In this document: piece by piece, positions 49,601-58,251 of the stretch | Numbering within the stretch: the first letter of the stretch is position 1 | Layout of the letters: the number at the start of each line of letters is the position of its first letter | Assembly (NCBI GenBank): GCA_039619475.1 | Contig: CM077116.1 | Coordinates: forward strand, 169,649,363 to 169,713,362 | Origin: Icerya purchasi | Lineage: Eukaryota > Arthropoda > Insecta > Hemiptera > Monophlebidae | Reading direction: 5' to 3' | DNA: 64,000 nt | Position numbers and translations under genes: made by a program | The notes under the pieces: generated by a model | What the model saw: the letters and a program-made list of their open reading frames with translations, nothing else | Told to the model about the DNA's origin: nothing | Database searches by the model: none

Positions 49601-52503
49601 AAAAGAGGTTGTATTTATTGCAAACTGCGATTATATGTGAAAAATAAACTGCGCATTACCCAAAAAAAAAAACAAAAACAAAAAAAAAAACAACAACCAA
49701 GATTAAAAACGCGTTAATAATATATTGTAAAATTAAAACTTCGTATTCAAATTCCTACCTCCAAATGATCTTCTGGTACTTGAACTTCGCCACACATTGT
49801 TTTCGTTTCGCAGGCATTTTTACAGTACGGATGTGGATCGCCTTTTCTGTAGAACACCTGATTGTTTACACACTTCCTGATTAAAAAAAAAAAAAATACG
49901 CGTTTGAGTACTAAAACAACGCTGTGCACAAATAAAAAACGATTTTTTCGAAGTAACTGACCAAAAATTATATACAGTTAAGCGTTTTAGCGTGCTGAAA
50001 TCGATTATGATGCAGTCGAAATATTTTTTTAAAAATGCGGTTGCGGCCAATAATAAATTGAAAATCAAACGTAATTATTTGGATATCGAATAATTTTAAT
50101 TTCGTTACGTTATTGTATAGCAGTGTCGTTCTGAAATGTCAATTTCAAGTACTTATCACAAAAGGTTATATAGAAACTTCGGTTAAACATACATGTATCA
50201 TCGAATGAAATTGGAAAAAGAAAATGTGACTCGGAATTTATAACATTATTGCTTAGCAGTTTACATCATCTTAAATCATCTTAAATTTTAAGAGTATCGA
50301 AATTATTTAATAATATGGTAAACATTAATTTTATTTTTAACTGTAATTAATAATAGAAAGTAAATTCATTTTTCTGTATAATAAAATATTTACGGTTTTT
50401 CAAAATAATCTGTAACTATTATGCCGCTACTTCATAATTTATATCTGATGAATGGGGTTTTTTCCTACTTCAAAATAATTCGGGGGAAGTATTTTTCTTG
50501 GAAGGTCGAGATAAAAACAAAAACACATTTATTATAAAATATCATCACACGTATAGTAATGAAAATTGCAAAATGTATAATTCTAAATGAACTACAGACC
50601 GAATAAGAAAATTAATTGGGAAAATTGTATAGAACAATTTTTTTAACCGCAAAATAATGTATAACGATTAGGAATTATTCTATCTGCTCCATTTTGTTCG
50701 GCTATCGATCATTTTTAATTTTTTTTTTGATATTTAATTGGGTATATCAATGTAACCATAACTTTTCTACTTGTTTGCCTATTTTTGTCAAAAATTAAAT
50801 TCAAATCAGTAAAAGTATATTCGATGATTTCTTTTTTTTTTTTTTTTTTTTTTACAATATACCAAAATTTTAAACATAATAAAGTTACTATTTTCTGAAG
50901 CAATTTTCATAAATATTGAATGAGTTTGATTGGAAAAATGTGAAAAAGCTTGAAGGTATCCTTAGGAAAAACAAAAAGAAAAACACATTTAAAAACTAAG
51001 CATACGCCAAAGTGTTCGATTAAATTATGAAAAATCTGATTCTCTCGCAGACTGGCTCACACGACTTCAACCGAATCAATTAAATGGTTTTTGGGGGTAG
51101 AGTAATACGACGAGAAAGATCATAGATGCATTTTTTTTTTTTTTTTTTGAAGCAGATTAGTTGTGGGAATGTGGGAAACTAATTCGGGGGGGGGGGGGGG
51201 GGCTAGTCAACCAAGGACCTTTAAGGAAAGAAGTCGGTTATATTTTGATCCGATCAGAAATTTTATCTAAAAAGGAACAAATAGCAGGAATAATTAGTGG
51301 TGAAGGAAATATGGGAAGCACAATAAAGGGTAGGAAGTCTAAGCTTAAGCAAATAAGAATATACAAGGCAGAACGCTCCACAGAAAAAGATAAACACTGT
51401 GGAAGAACACATGATCGGCGTCGCAAATAACTGCATCATCCGGATGGAGAGGACAGTGTGGGGAAGAAATCAAGGAAAAACGAAATTTAGATAATGGCAG
51501 CAAAGAATGGCCAAAGCGCATGCGAACAATGAAAACATCAGAACGCCGAAGGAAGGGATACAAAAGAAACCATGAATATGCAGGAAGAGTAATTTAACTG
51601 ACAGATGAAATGAATAATTATTAGAAAACGAGGAAACGTAAATATCCGATACCAATAGCTGATATGAATACGTCGAATTTTCAATCATCCTTTCATCGTC
51701 TTTATTTGAATATTCATTAAAAGTCCAGTTTCGATATAAATCATTCTCTTAGTTTATTTTAATTAATTCGTAAATCGTTAAAAAATCATTTTTCTGAAGA
51801 ATAATTTGATTACTATACTTTTTGCCAGCAGAGAAATGTGTACAACGCGAATATAACGACCCGTAATTTTTTTAAATATTTTCGAGAACAGTTCTGTAGA
51901 AAATAAATAAAACTCGATGATCAACTTCACGTATGCATTTTATCCTCCTTAGTGATATGGATGCCACAAGTATTTTTGCAGAGAATTCAGACCGGTATGG
52001 AAATTAAGCGATTTAAACAATAAGAACGTAATGAAAATTTATATGTTTGCTGAATAATGCGCTTAATTATTAAATTGAAAAGTAGAATATAATTTTTAAT
52101 AATGAAGTACTTTTAGCCGTTTTATTGGTGCTAGTTAAAACCAAAATTAGTAAACCCCCGAACCTAATCAGACCCTTAACAAAATCTTACGGCTCCAAAT
52201 AGCAATTTTATGTTAAATGGGGGGAAAAATCAATTCCTTAGGTAAACGAATGAAATAAAAAGTGAATTTTTTTTAAAGATTATTTTTTTAAAGTTTTAAA
52301 ATTAACCGAGGAATTATAAAAATATTGGAGCACGTTTTAACTAACGCCGGAGGTGTTTGCTTAAAATACTAGACTATATGTAAGTTTTTAATACAAAAAA
52401 GCTGTTAAATTGTTTCTCACCTGTTAAGTCTTATGACGTTTTCCGTTTTTCTAACCATTAATGCTTGCTCCCAAAAATGTACGGCTTCCGGTAAAACTGT
52501 GTT
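22577..52503 (-). CDS. Leishmanolysin-like zinc metalloprotease (invadolysin), 11 exons, N-terminus missing
   Basis: Exons on -: 52421-52503, 49759-49876, 49027-49205, 48434-48634, 42614-42839, 37099-37286, 36307-36439, 30265-30424, 27155-27321, 24144-24263, 22577-22756. All junctions are GT-AG and the phases agree throughout, giving 584 residues and a stop with no internal break. It is an M8 family metalloprotease. Zinc ligands are the two His of HEILH (HEILHALGF, residues about 160-168 here) and the later His in THWEKR, with catalytic Glu in HEILH and Met-turn AMTG. Cysteine-rich C-terminal blocks ([26 protein letters not shown]) match the animal branch. The C-terminus has SCSSS then a hydrophobic stretch, suggesting membrane or GPI attachment. 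Animal invadolysins act in cell migration, mitosis and lipid droplets. Usual length is about 650-700 residues, so signal peptide and propeptide exons are missing upstream. Introns hold SINEs, a Helitron and LINE debris. Confidence 0.95.
22757..24143 (-). other. Metalloprotease intron 10
   Basis: AT-rich intron. It includes a comparatively GC-rich block with an inverted repeat (23061-23095), a TAAA repeat (about 23530-23555) and a poly-A tract (23802-23820). No coding seen. Confidence 0.7.
23061..23095. repeat. Short inverted repeat in GC-rich island
   Basis: CTATAG and GGAGTT on the left pair with AACTCC and CTATAG on the right around a short loop, about 12 paired bases with small bulges. 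It lies in a locally GC-rich patch (23030-23160) unlike the surrounding intron. Function unknown. Confidence 0.6.
24144..24263 (-). CDS. Metalloprotease exon 10
   Basis: Encodes [20 protein letters not shown] then [20 protein letters not shown], 40 codons, phase 0 at both ends. The GWLHxGxLxCPxCxxxC block is strongly conserved in animal leishmanolysin-like proteins. Confidence 0.95.
24889..25235. repeat. Possible short transposon with GC hairpins
   Basis: Begins in a TA repeat, then two hairpins, GGCC-ATTTT-GGCC (24927-24939) and CAAGGGG-TTGTG-CCCCTTG (24941-24959). It then runs through internally repeated AT-rich text (an AATCACAAAAAT motif and a CATAAAATT...GACATTTT motif each occur twice) to a second TA repeat. 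It looks like a small non-autonomous element, but no terminal repeats or duplication were proved. Confidence 0.35.
25758..25970 (-). pseudogene. Possible LINE ORF1 C-terminal fragment
   Basis: A 70-codon frame reading RRPLIV-like text, [20 protein letters not shown] and [20 protein letters not shown]. The pattern (rPLIV..., basic helix, (V)IREDL...) resembles the C-terminal part of L1-type ORF1-like proteins of insect LINEs. It is short and isolated in an intron. An unrelated open frame is possible. Confidence 0.35.
27155..27321 (-). CDS. Metalloprotease exon 9
   Basis: Encodes [20 protein letters not shown], then [20 protein letters not shown] and SGRLHIL. GSGCYQxxC is a family signature. 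The 5' junction completes a split Leu codon with exon 8; the 3' end is phase 0. Confidence 0.93.
27413..27677 (+). mobile_element. tRNA-derived SINE, family 1, copy a
   Basis: The head has a polymerase III A box (TAGCCTAGTGG, 27423-27433) and B box (GGTTCGAGAC, 27467-27476), as in a tRNA gene. The body includes CCCAGCCTGAAATAATTGGG and AGAGAAAGGAACTGGCC blocks. The tail is a short CTTTA repeat. It is flanked by 13-bp direct repeats TTACAATATAAAT (27400-27412, 27678-27690). It lies in a metalloprotease intron in antisense. A second copy is at 44664-44896. Confidence 0.9.
27985..28245. repeat. Imperfect two-unit repeat with GAGCGAAGCTC palindrome
   Basis: An AAATTCATGAATTAGAGG...TTTTTATGG motif (about 28059-28089) recurs as AAATTCACGAATTAGTAGGG...TTTTTATGG (about 28208-28237). 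Between them lies CGAGCGAAGCTCGGT (28113-28127), a near-palindrome of the sort seen at the ends of some insect Helitrons. Possibly a decayed Helitron fragment. Confidence 0.4.
30265..30424 (-). CDS. Metalloprotease exon 8
   Basis: Encodes [40 protein letters not shown] and [13 protein letters not shown]. YYGGSVxxADYCP is a strongly conserved block of the family. Donor T|gtaaat at 30264-30263; the next exon supplies TA. Confidence 0.95.
31357..31930 (+). mobile_element. Non-autonomous Helitron, 574 bp
   Basis: The 5' end is TCTATATATATAAAAATCCC, followed by GTTTGTGCAGGATAAACTCGG, a common insect Helitron start. The 3' end is GTCTGCCGGGTCTGCTAG, with CTAG then host T, inserted between A (31356) and T (31931) without duplication, as rolling-circle Helitrons do. 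It has no Rep/helicase coding. Confidence 0.85.
32523..34190 (+). pseudogene. Decayed copy of a multicopy arthropod ORF of unknown class
   Basis: Starts [20 protein letters not shown] with paired cysteines (CYIC, later CNSC and CYFC), suggesting an N-terminal zinc-binding module. After a frame change the long frame 32798-33526 reads through [20 protein letters not shown] and [20 protein letters not shown]. Then, in other frames, come [55 protein letters not shown] and [13 protein letters not shown] recognise this string of blocks as a repetitive predicted protein in many arthropods and some other invertebrates, presumably transposon-derived; I cannot name the class. This copy has at least four frameshifts or stops and no intron, and lies in a host intron opposite to the host gene. 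Confidence 0.75.
34985..35196. repeat. LTR-like fragment sharing an end with 6329-7389
   Basis: The stretch is less AT-rich than its surroundings. It ends ACCGAATCCGTCTCA followed by ATATATA, matching the end of the LINE A insertion (7374-7396) for about 20 bp. The rest does not align clearly. It may be a diverged relative whose left end is unplaced. Confidence 0.4.
35578..35589 (+). repeat. SINE target-site duplication, left
   Basis: AATTATTGGATT, repeated exactly at 35964-35975. Confidence 0.85.
35590..35963 (+). mobile_element. tRNA-derived SINE, family 2
   Basis: The head has an A box (TAGCCTAGTTG, 35600-35610) and a full B box (GGTTCGATCCC, 35644-35654). A conserved-looking block, GGAAGGCAATGGCAAACCAC (35719-35738), follows in the body. 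Length is 374 bp with no clear poly-A. It is flanked by a perfect 12-bp duplication. Different from family 1 except in the tRNA head. Located in a metalloprotease intron. Confidence 0.9.
36307..36439 (-). CDS. Metalloprotease exon 7
   Basis: Encodes [40 protein letters not shown] and SIYQ. The first base completes the Met codon split with exon 6; the 3' end is phase 0. Its four cysteines follow the spacing of animal homologues. Confidence 0.93.
36440..37098 (-). other. Metalloprotease intron 6
   Basis: A 659-bp AT-rich intron with a T tract (36750-36762) and an ATT repeat (about 37030-37050). Nothing else seen. Confidence 0.7.
37099..37286 (-). CDS. Metalloprotease exon 6 (Met-turn)
   Basis: Encodes [40 protein letters not shown] and [24 protein letters not shown] supplies the Met-turn under the zinc site; [17 protein letters not shown] is a hallmark of the family. 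The donor chosen is GCCAT|gttagc because it gives the phase needed by exon 7; this donor is not a strong consensus. Confidence 0.93.
37600..37661. repeat. Compound (TA)n-(AC)n microsatellite
   Basis: TA units at 37600-37634, then AAAAT, then AC units to 37661. Likely polymorphic. Confidence 0.95.
38326..38538 (+). other. Unidentified open frame
   Basis: The reading includes [40 protein letters not shown] and [20 protein letters not shown] and looks protein-like (balanced composition, no low complexity). I do not recognise the family. It starts without a convincing ATG. It precedes a LINE fragment on the same strand, so a transposon origin is the likeliest explanation. CCCTCCGAGGG at 38267-38277 is a short palindrome just upstream. 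Confidence 0.35.
38640..39400 (+). mobile_element. Decayed LINE, endonuclease N-terminus and C-terminal scrap
   Basis: [20 protein letters not shown] and [18 protein letters not shown] match the LINE endonuclease start (WNVRTM...GKL..., LDILGISETRW). [20 protein letters not shown] and NLIIPGN follow (YMPTS, GDFN position). Near 39240-39290 KITRGRPR resembles the C-terminal RGRP segment. The RT in between is missing, so the copy has a large internal deletion. Confidence 0.7.
40600..41390 (-). mobile_element. Decayed RNase H LINE fragment
   Basis: On -: a poor pre-RNase H segment (41350-41140), then [20 protein letters not shown] (about 40900-40840, the second catalytic Asp block ISDSLN), then [20 protein letters not shown] (40755-40695, the W.PSH.GI.GNE.AD block). 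Interrupted by stops and by a run of G at about 40661-40670. Similar fragments at 47.4-48.0 and 51.2-51.7 kb share stretches, so one I/R1-like family has left at least three - strand pieces in this gene. Confidence 0.65.
42614..42839 (-). CDS. Metalloprotease exon 5 (third zinc ligand)
   Basis: Encodes [20 protein letters not shown], then [20 protein letters not shown] and [16 protein letters not shown]. The His of THWEKR is the third zinc ligand of the M8 family. [15 protein letters not shown] is diagnostic. The first base completes the Lys codon from exon 4; the 3' end is phase 0. Confidence 0.96.
44664..44896 (+). mobile_element. tRNA-derived SINE, family 1, copy b (5' truncated)
   Basis: Collinear with 27448-27660: GGACACGGGTTCGAGACTTG (B box), then TACCCAGCCTGAAATAATTA, AGAGAAATCTGGGAAAGTAT and GAGAGAAAGGAATTGGCC blocks. 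The A box is degraded and no target duplication was found, so it is older than copy a. Confidence 0.85.
45030..45960 (-). mobile_element. Decayed LINE fragments (RT and C-terminal)
   Basis: On -: [17 protein letters not shown] and [20 protein letters not shown] (about 45690-45530) match RT motifs B and C (FADDFAIL). Further down the strand, [20 protein letters not shown] (about 45150-45075) is a post-RT block. Heavy decay and AT-rich gaps. Confidence 0.6.
47380..47990 (-). mobile_element. Decayed RNase H LINE fragment
   Basis: On - the reading [15 protein letters not shown] corresponds to the worn W.PSH.G..GN block (47910-47850) and resembles the 40.6-kb copy at base level. A Leu/Phe-rich frame (47847-47539) and a T tract (47522-47540) follow. 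Confidence 0.45.
48434..48634 (-). CDS. Metalloprotease exon 4 (HEILH active site)
   Basis: Encodes [40 protein letters not shown] and [25 protein letters not shown] (48535-48549 on -) gives two zinc His and the catalytic Glu, and the Gly after it is conserved (HExxHxxGF). The donor GAAAA|gtaaaa makes Lys with the A of exon 5. Confidence 0.97.
48635..49026 (-). other. Metalloprotease intron 3
   Basis: A 392-bp intron, GT at 49026-49025 and AG at 48636-48635. Somewhat less AT-rich than the others. No element recognised. Confidence 0.75.
49027..49205 (-). CDS. Metalloprotease exon 3
   Basis: Encodes [40 protein letters not shown] and [20 protein letters not shown]. ADFVxYVxAxxTERC and AYAAxCQQE.xxDRPI are conserved blocks ahead of the active site. 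Phase 0 start, Arg codon split at the 3' end. Confidence 0.96.
49206..49758 (-). other. Metalloprotease intron 2
   Basis: A 553-bp AT-rich intron with a GT repeat (49335-49358) and A tracts (49660-49690). Nothing else seen. Confidence 0.75.
49759..49876 (-). CDS. Metalloprotease exon 2
   Basis: Encodes [20 protein letters not shown], then [19 protein letters not shown], 39 codons. The DPHxYC...C...CG...VPEEHL pattern is typical of animal members. The first base completes Arg with exon 1; ends phase 0. Confidence 0.96.
49877..52420 (-). other. Metalloprotease intron 1 (first visible)
   Basis: A 2.5-kb AT-rich intron with T tracts (50829-50853, 51131-51149), a run of 17 G (51186-51202) and a LINE fragment (51150-51700). 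The rest is featureless. Confidence 0.65.
51150..51700 (-). mobile_element. Decayed LINE C-terminal fragment
   Basis: On - : [20 protein letters not shown] and FFHSVY resemble the Cys/His C-terminal motif after RNase H (C..C...DHIFF.C). Upstream on the same strand come hydrophobic frames with an AGHA-like segment. Base-level similarity to 40.6 kb (CCGATACCA...) places it in the same family. Confidence 0.5.
52421..52503 (-). CDS. Metalloprotease exon 1 (first visible, internal)
   Basis: Encodes [20 protein letters not shown] and ENVIRLN, ending AG|gtgaga. LPEAxxxWEQALxVR..xxIxLxR is the family block before the first cysteines. It opens at a TTACAG acceptor in phase 0, so at least one further upstream exon is required. 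Confidence 0.93.
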
Positions 52504-54179
52504 CTGTAATACAAAGGCAACTATTGCATAGTAATTGACAACTACAGTTATACAATAAAAACATTACACGCGCTAATCTAATTACTACAGTTATTTCTAG
52601 TTATTTACAGCTTCGGTCTCAAACAAAGAGTTTGCACCGCCTTTTCAAGGTAAGGCACATAAATATGTACTTTCCGATCGTCAAATGGAACTAATACTTT
52701 TATAAATACCAGATATTTAGAACACCTTATAACGGTTAACTATAATAATATCGTATTTTTCTATGAATCTTTGAGGTAATGGTCGTTCGGAATGATGATT
52801 GATTCTAATACAATAATGAGATGTAAAATGCTGGTCATGCGATACCGAGTTTGAATTACGATGTTATATTTCTTAGCCGGCTACTATAAAGCGTTTAGGA
52901 AGTGATGTTCTATTTTGATGGGACCTGCTCCTCACTGCTGCACATTGAAAATAGAAATAAATTCCTTGTACTAGACCAGCCCAAAATAAAAAAACAACAA
53001 AAAAACCATATATAGTATATGTATGTATATATTTTTTTTTCTACTCTGTTGTTCATCGGTTGTTAAAGGGTCAGTCGGTTGAAATATTTCATATTGAAGG
53101 AAAAAACGAATTTTTAATCGTCTTTCAAGATACAACTCGGTACCGCTAAATAGCAGTTGTGCCCGGGATCAAAGTTCAGATTGTTGGTTTCGTCTAACCT
53201 CGAAGAACGGCACTCACGACATCGTTTATCCTCCAGATGGCAATCTGCATTTTAAGATCAGAAACTGATTAAGCAAACTACTAAGCCGAATTCGTCTAAC
53301 GCCTAATTAACGTAATATTTTATTAATTACAATTATCGCGCGACCCAATTTAACCGCTCGTGCAACGTATGTTAATTAGAGTCGATGTTTCGTAATGCGA
53401 TTATTTATGTATTCTTTGGCCGACTCATAACCAAAAAAGAAAAGGTACACCGTGCCAAGCGGCAAAAGAAAATTATGACATCTCCCCGCATGAATCGGGC
53501 ACAATAACTAGCACGCACACTGTCGCCGATTATACCGAGATCGACAAATGCATATACGAGGCAATAGCATCGCCACATGATGCGCATCGATGTTTTTGCA
53601 AATCGTACAGCTGATGCAATAAATAATAGCAGAAGATGTACCGGCAATTACAATGTCGTAGCGACAGCGTAGAATATCGTACTGTCATACTGCGTTACTA
53701 ATTCGTCACCGCTAAACAATCGCTACTGTGTCTCTTTGCCAGATTCGGTGACGAAATGAGCTACTCGTTTCGTTGCTAAAGAGACATCCTCGAATGAGGT
53801 GATAAGCTACCGATGACAGACCAGATTTCCAAACGTACGATGGCGTGCAAAGGGAGATTAGCGCGGCTGATATCATATCTTCAGTCTTTTTATTCATTAA
53901 TCGCGCTTAATATATAGGCACACGGAAGAAAATATCGTGTATAAAATCGATTTTCTTAACATCGGCAACATAACGAATGCAGTATATTATGGGCAATATA
54001 TACCACGCGGAACTTTTTCCGATTAAAATAAATGCGTACCATGTATATGTTGATGATACTTTTCCGGTAATAAATCGTATTCGAATTTTCAACGACTCAC
54101 GAGATAAACGCACTTTTCCTATTAGTCGAGCAGTAGTTTGATACTTGAATGGTTTTCAACTATTCATCTTTAAAAGGTT
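52504..54179. other. Upstream region; GC-elevated patch, no exon proved
   Basis: 52504-53150 is AT-rich. 53150-53920 has clearly more G and C, few homopolymers, and contains - strand frames of 61-80 codons. One of these starts MPVHLLLLFIASAVRF, which looks like a signal peptide but continues without family similarity. The region could be a regulatory or promoter zone or an unrecognised transposon. The missing N-terminal exons of the metalloprotease may be here or further right. Confidence 0.35.
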
Positions 54180-55390
54180 AAACCTCCCCCTAGAGCACCA
54201 CCCACTCGTTGGGGAAATCTCTTATCGAAACTAGATTATTGTTCTTTCTTGTATGCCTATGGCTTAAAATCTGTTCTTTTTCAAACTTGACACCGAATCC
54301 ACAGTGTTTTCACCTATGTGCAGAAACTCGAATTGTCAACAATTCATTCAAAAGCTAATTCTACTTCGTCGTCCATCCGCAAATTCTACGTATCATATCG
54401 ATTTCTAATTAAATTTCAATCTTCTCTTCCAAACCCACTTTTACATATTCTTTTTCTATAACTGGCGATTCTCTATTCAAAAAATCTCTACTCTCGTTCA
54501 CGTACCCTTTGCTAGAATCGATTTTTCCTGCACTATTTCCTTTAATATGTCTACATACGAACAATCTTGCTTCCTCTATCCAATAAATCTTTTTTCGATT
54601 CGATTGTTATTAGTGATTTTTCAATTGCACTCTCAATTCTACATTCCTCTTTTACTTTCTTATTTTCACTGATGGTTCAAAGAGGCCGCGTCTGTACAAG
54701 GAGTAGGCACCGTCTTTTTCCGAATCCATTAAATTACCTTTTTTCTTCTTTCCCTTCATTCCTTTATTCCTTTTAGCCGTGCTATCTTTCATATCTGTTC
54801 TCCTTTTTGATAGATTGTCTCTTCCTTTTCTTTCGGTAGATATCCTATTTATTCGATCTTTAATACATTGCCTATCTGCCGTTCTTTATTGATTTCCTGT
54901 GGCACCTTAGCCATGCACGATTGCAATGAGCAAACTAATCTATTAGCTCGATCTGCTGCACGTACCGGTCGATTCATTAAATTTCCTGTTTCTAATATTA
55001 ATTTTCTCTCTAATAACTGCCGCTCTAAAATATTTATCCTTTTCTCTTTTTCTTTTTTTTTTATCTAACCCTCATACATTATTCCCCTCTGCATTCAGCC
55101 TTTCCCGTCTTTCCGACCATGATACTTATCTTCATCGTGGTCGTTTTTTCATTATCTATTTGTCGTCTTCGCTTTGGCCATAATTTGCTCACTTCGTCTC
55201 TATTTCGTTTTTCTCTAACAAACTCTCCCTCCTTTTTGTCAACTTAAAGTGGGCAGTTAAACTTGCGACATCAACCACATTTTTGAATGATCCGCTCTTT
55301 CCGCCGAACGTTCATATTTCCACTTTCAGTTTTATAGTTCCGACTATTTTTCCCTTCCTTTTATCAATTTGTACCCGCACTAAGATCTAG
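54180..55390 (+). mobile_element. Decayed I/R1-like LINE with RNase H region
   Basis: Plus-strand text reads LDYCSFLYAYGLKSVLFQ (the LDYG..LYssA.ksvL post-RT block), FYVSYRFLIKFQSSLPNPLL, then at about 54885-54985 SCGTLAMHDCNEQTNLLARS and AART, the worn SH.GI.GNE.AN.LA end of RNase H. LSRLSDHDTYLHRG follows. The segment is C/T-rich compared with its surroundings. Many stops. Confidence 0.6.
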
Positions 55391-58088
55391 TTTGTTTTGT
55401 TTTTTTTTCTTTTGAACTGTAGAGCTGAATTAACTCCCCCGAGGTAAATAAAAAAATATATAGTTTAGCGCAATTAGATGTGCTTGCATCGTAAGCTGGA
55501 GGCATTTCAAGATTTAAATGCACAATATCTTCCTCAATTTAGAGTAAAGTTGAAGACCTCGATTAGCTTTTTTCTTTTTCTTTTTCTTTTTTAAACTGCA
55601 CCGGATAAAAAGAATTATTAAGTGCTCGTAAAAATGAACAAACCGAATGGAACGATTTTCGGAGTACCGTCGATGGAAATATGATTCTAGTTTAGATGTT
55701 TACAATACACATTCCTTGCTTTGATTTTTAACATTTTTCGTTTGTTTTTGTTTTTTTTTTTTTTGGCTCGACACTGAACCACTTGGCCACACGTTCAATG
55801 TATTGAAACATTCTCAATGGGCACGGAAAGACACAGAGACTGATAATTATTGCGTATGTTGACGTGTTTTTCCATTTTTTTTCTTTACTTTTTTTTCACT
55901 CTCCTTGAGAGGTGGTCACGATTAAATTTAGTACGCACGAAACGTTTTCGCAGAAGAAGTTTTGTCTAATAAATGCAAGAGGAAAATTTTTGCATGAACA
56001 AAATGAGGCGTGCACTTTCTTACTAACAGAGAAAAAAATTCCGATCATTAGGTCACTAAATTTAAAAAAAACACGACCCTCTACTTTATAAATTTTTATG
56101 CAATTTTTTTTGTATTTCTATGTATAGCTTTTTTTTTTCTACCGGTTTTTGTTTTGCGCGGAATTATTGAGATTTCAGGTCTATATATGTATGTTCCATT
56201 ATTAACGTATTTGCAAGAGCAGCACAATGAAAACCTTCCGGCTTGGACTTATGGTTAAATTTCTCTTTATCGTAATTGTACTTAATGTCCCATACATTAT
56301 GGCCACTTGACGAAATGTACAATTCGCCCACTCGCATACAGATCGCGTTGCATACGATTTCAGTTATAAAGTAATTTAAAAGTAAATAATCGCCACGTGT
56401 CAACAAAACTACTCAAGAGTAATGATTTTTTTTCGCCAGTAATTAATTTATGAGCTTCCGATAACATTTGATAAACAAATAATGTGTCACTTTTTCAGAA
56501 TTTATCGCAATACTGTGTAGAAAAATACGAGATGATTTTATTTCATACGGTCATTTTAATGGTTGTACAAAAATGCAGAAATTTTATATTTTTGCGTATT
56601 TTTTGTGTGCGTCTAATAATAATTAGGCTGGTGTTTCATACGTGACTCTAAACGACGGAAAAGCTATACTTCTCGAATTATATGGGATTCAGTGAATGCA
56701 ATTTAACTGTTTGAATTACATTTGGTTCGTTACTTTTTTCGCTTTTTAAAATGAAATTTTGATCTATTTCTGTTTGTCACAGTATACAACCGACAATGGG
56801 AAATATGGCGGCAATACATCATCTGTTTCCATTTCCTATGATTAGCGCAAGCTTCTGACACCAGTTGTTTTCCGATGTTCATTTGACGTGAAAGAAAAAG
56901 AGGACGTTGATTTATAGACCGATGATTTTCGTAATGGCTCGCCTCACTGAAATTGAAAGTTTAACAGGGGGGGGGGGTCTTCATCAACATTGCTCTAAAA
57001 AATGCTATTACAATTTCTGTTTTTAAACTTATCACTGAGATTTTCAGGTAATACTTCTTACAGAAAGAAATATTTACTCCAGCGCGTTTAAATACGTGAG
57101 CGTATAGGAGTCTACGTCAAATTCCGTAAGGGGATTTTGATATAAAATCGCACAAATTCTAAGCGTTAGTGTGTATAACCGCGTCGCTTGAACAGATGGT
57201 TTTATTTTGATCCAGTATTCGACAGGAATAATTAAAACTTTTCAAAACCAAGTAATCTACAATACACCTGATTTTCATTGTTACATAATTATTTATATTC
57301 CTGTGAGGTATATGGTATAGCTTTTTTTTTTCATCCTTCCAAATAATGAAAATATTTTTTACAAGAACAATAACTATTTTTCTACGGGGAATTCTACATT
57401 TTCGCCATATTATATTGAAATTAAAATATTTTAACTTATTATTATCAGGATTCAAAAAAAAAAAAAAAGAAGTTATTTAGTAGATAATTGAATTGTTTCA
57501 TATTTATGAATATCTAAAAAAGTGCTCCAAAAATAACAATTGCAAAATTTGTCGAATTAAATCTTGTATGAAATAAAAAGTTACAGATCGCCCATAAATA
57601 TATCTTTAGAACTGATTGTAAACTAAATAAATAGGAATAGATAAGAAATATGTTAGAAGATCGGATTGTTTTTGGTATAAGAAATTACAACCTATCAATT
57701 AAATTCAAAATATGGTACGTTTGTTTAATAATTTCAATACATCGTATAACGATAGTAATAGTAGGAATTATAAAAGATTAATTTTACGAAAATTTTCTAT
57801 ATCGTAATTTTACATATTATCGACATTGCACATTGTATCGTGTAATTCAATTTCTTAATTTTTGAATTTCATCTCACCAAATTAAAGTATTTTTGTTTCA
57901 GAAAAAGAAAAAAAAAAAGGTTTCCAAGTTAACAAGGTGTTTGTTTTCATACAGCTGAGTTGACAACAAATTTATAGAATCTCCTCCATGGCGCAAATTA
58001 AAAAGTTTGTCGCTTTTAAAAAATCTGATTTCAGCAAGGTAAAAAATTTAAAGTATTATGCTGAAAATGGTGAAATAAAATGATACTT
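55391..58088. other. AT-rich sequence without supported gene
   Basis: T tracts (about 55394-55410, 55560-55590, 55749-55764), a G run (56967-56975) and an A tract (57454-57467). Frames at 56164-56406 and 57159-57455 (-) show no recognisable domain. 57900-58088 precedes the Jockey-like element and may belong to the repeat it entered. Confidence 0.4.
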
Positions 58089-58100
58089 AAGATTTTCTTT
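58089..58100 (+). repeat. Target-site duplication of the Jockey-like element, left
   Basis: AAGATTTTCTTT, repeated at 62547-62558 after the poly-A. The first two A overlap the A-tail ambiguity. Confidence 0.88.
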
Positions 58101-58251
58101 GAAGTTGAAGTTTTAGTAATAGTGTAAAGTTGTTACTTGCTGTGTTCGTATTTTGTGATAATATTTCATTATCTTGATCGCGCGCGTCATATTATCTACT
58201 TTTCTCTAATAAATATTATCGCTCGTGTGCGGTATTTACCTAACGGTAAAT
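58101..58251 (+). promoter_or_regulatory. 5' UTR / presumed internal promoter of the Jockey-like element
   Basis: The leader starts GAAGTTGAAGTTTTAGTAAT directly after the target duplication. Jockey-clade elements carry an internal promoter at the extreme 5' end; its location here is inferred from that. An upstream in-frame ATG at 58225 would add nine residues to ORF1. Confidence 0.5.

Noticed and set aside
53405..53647. Signal peptide-bearing first exon of the metalloprotease (MPVHLLLLFIASA...)
   Set aside because: The downstream residues do not match the family propeptide, and no donor in the phase required by exon 1 could be justified.
54567..55068. Plus-strand hydrophobic frames as secreted proteins
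   Set aside because: They fall within a C/T-rich decayed LINE whose other frames show RNase H blocks.
57159..57455. 98-codon minus-strand frame
   Set aside because: AT-driven composition, no recognisable motif, no splice support.
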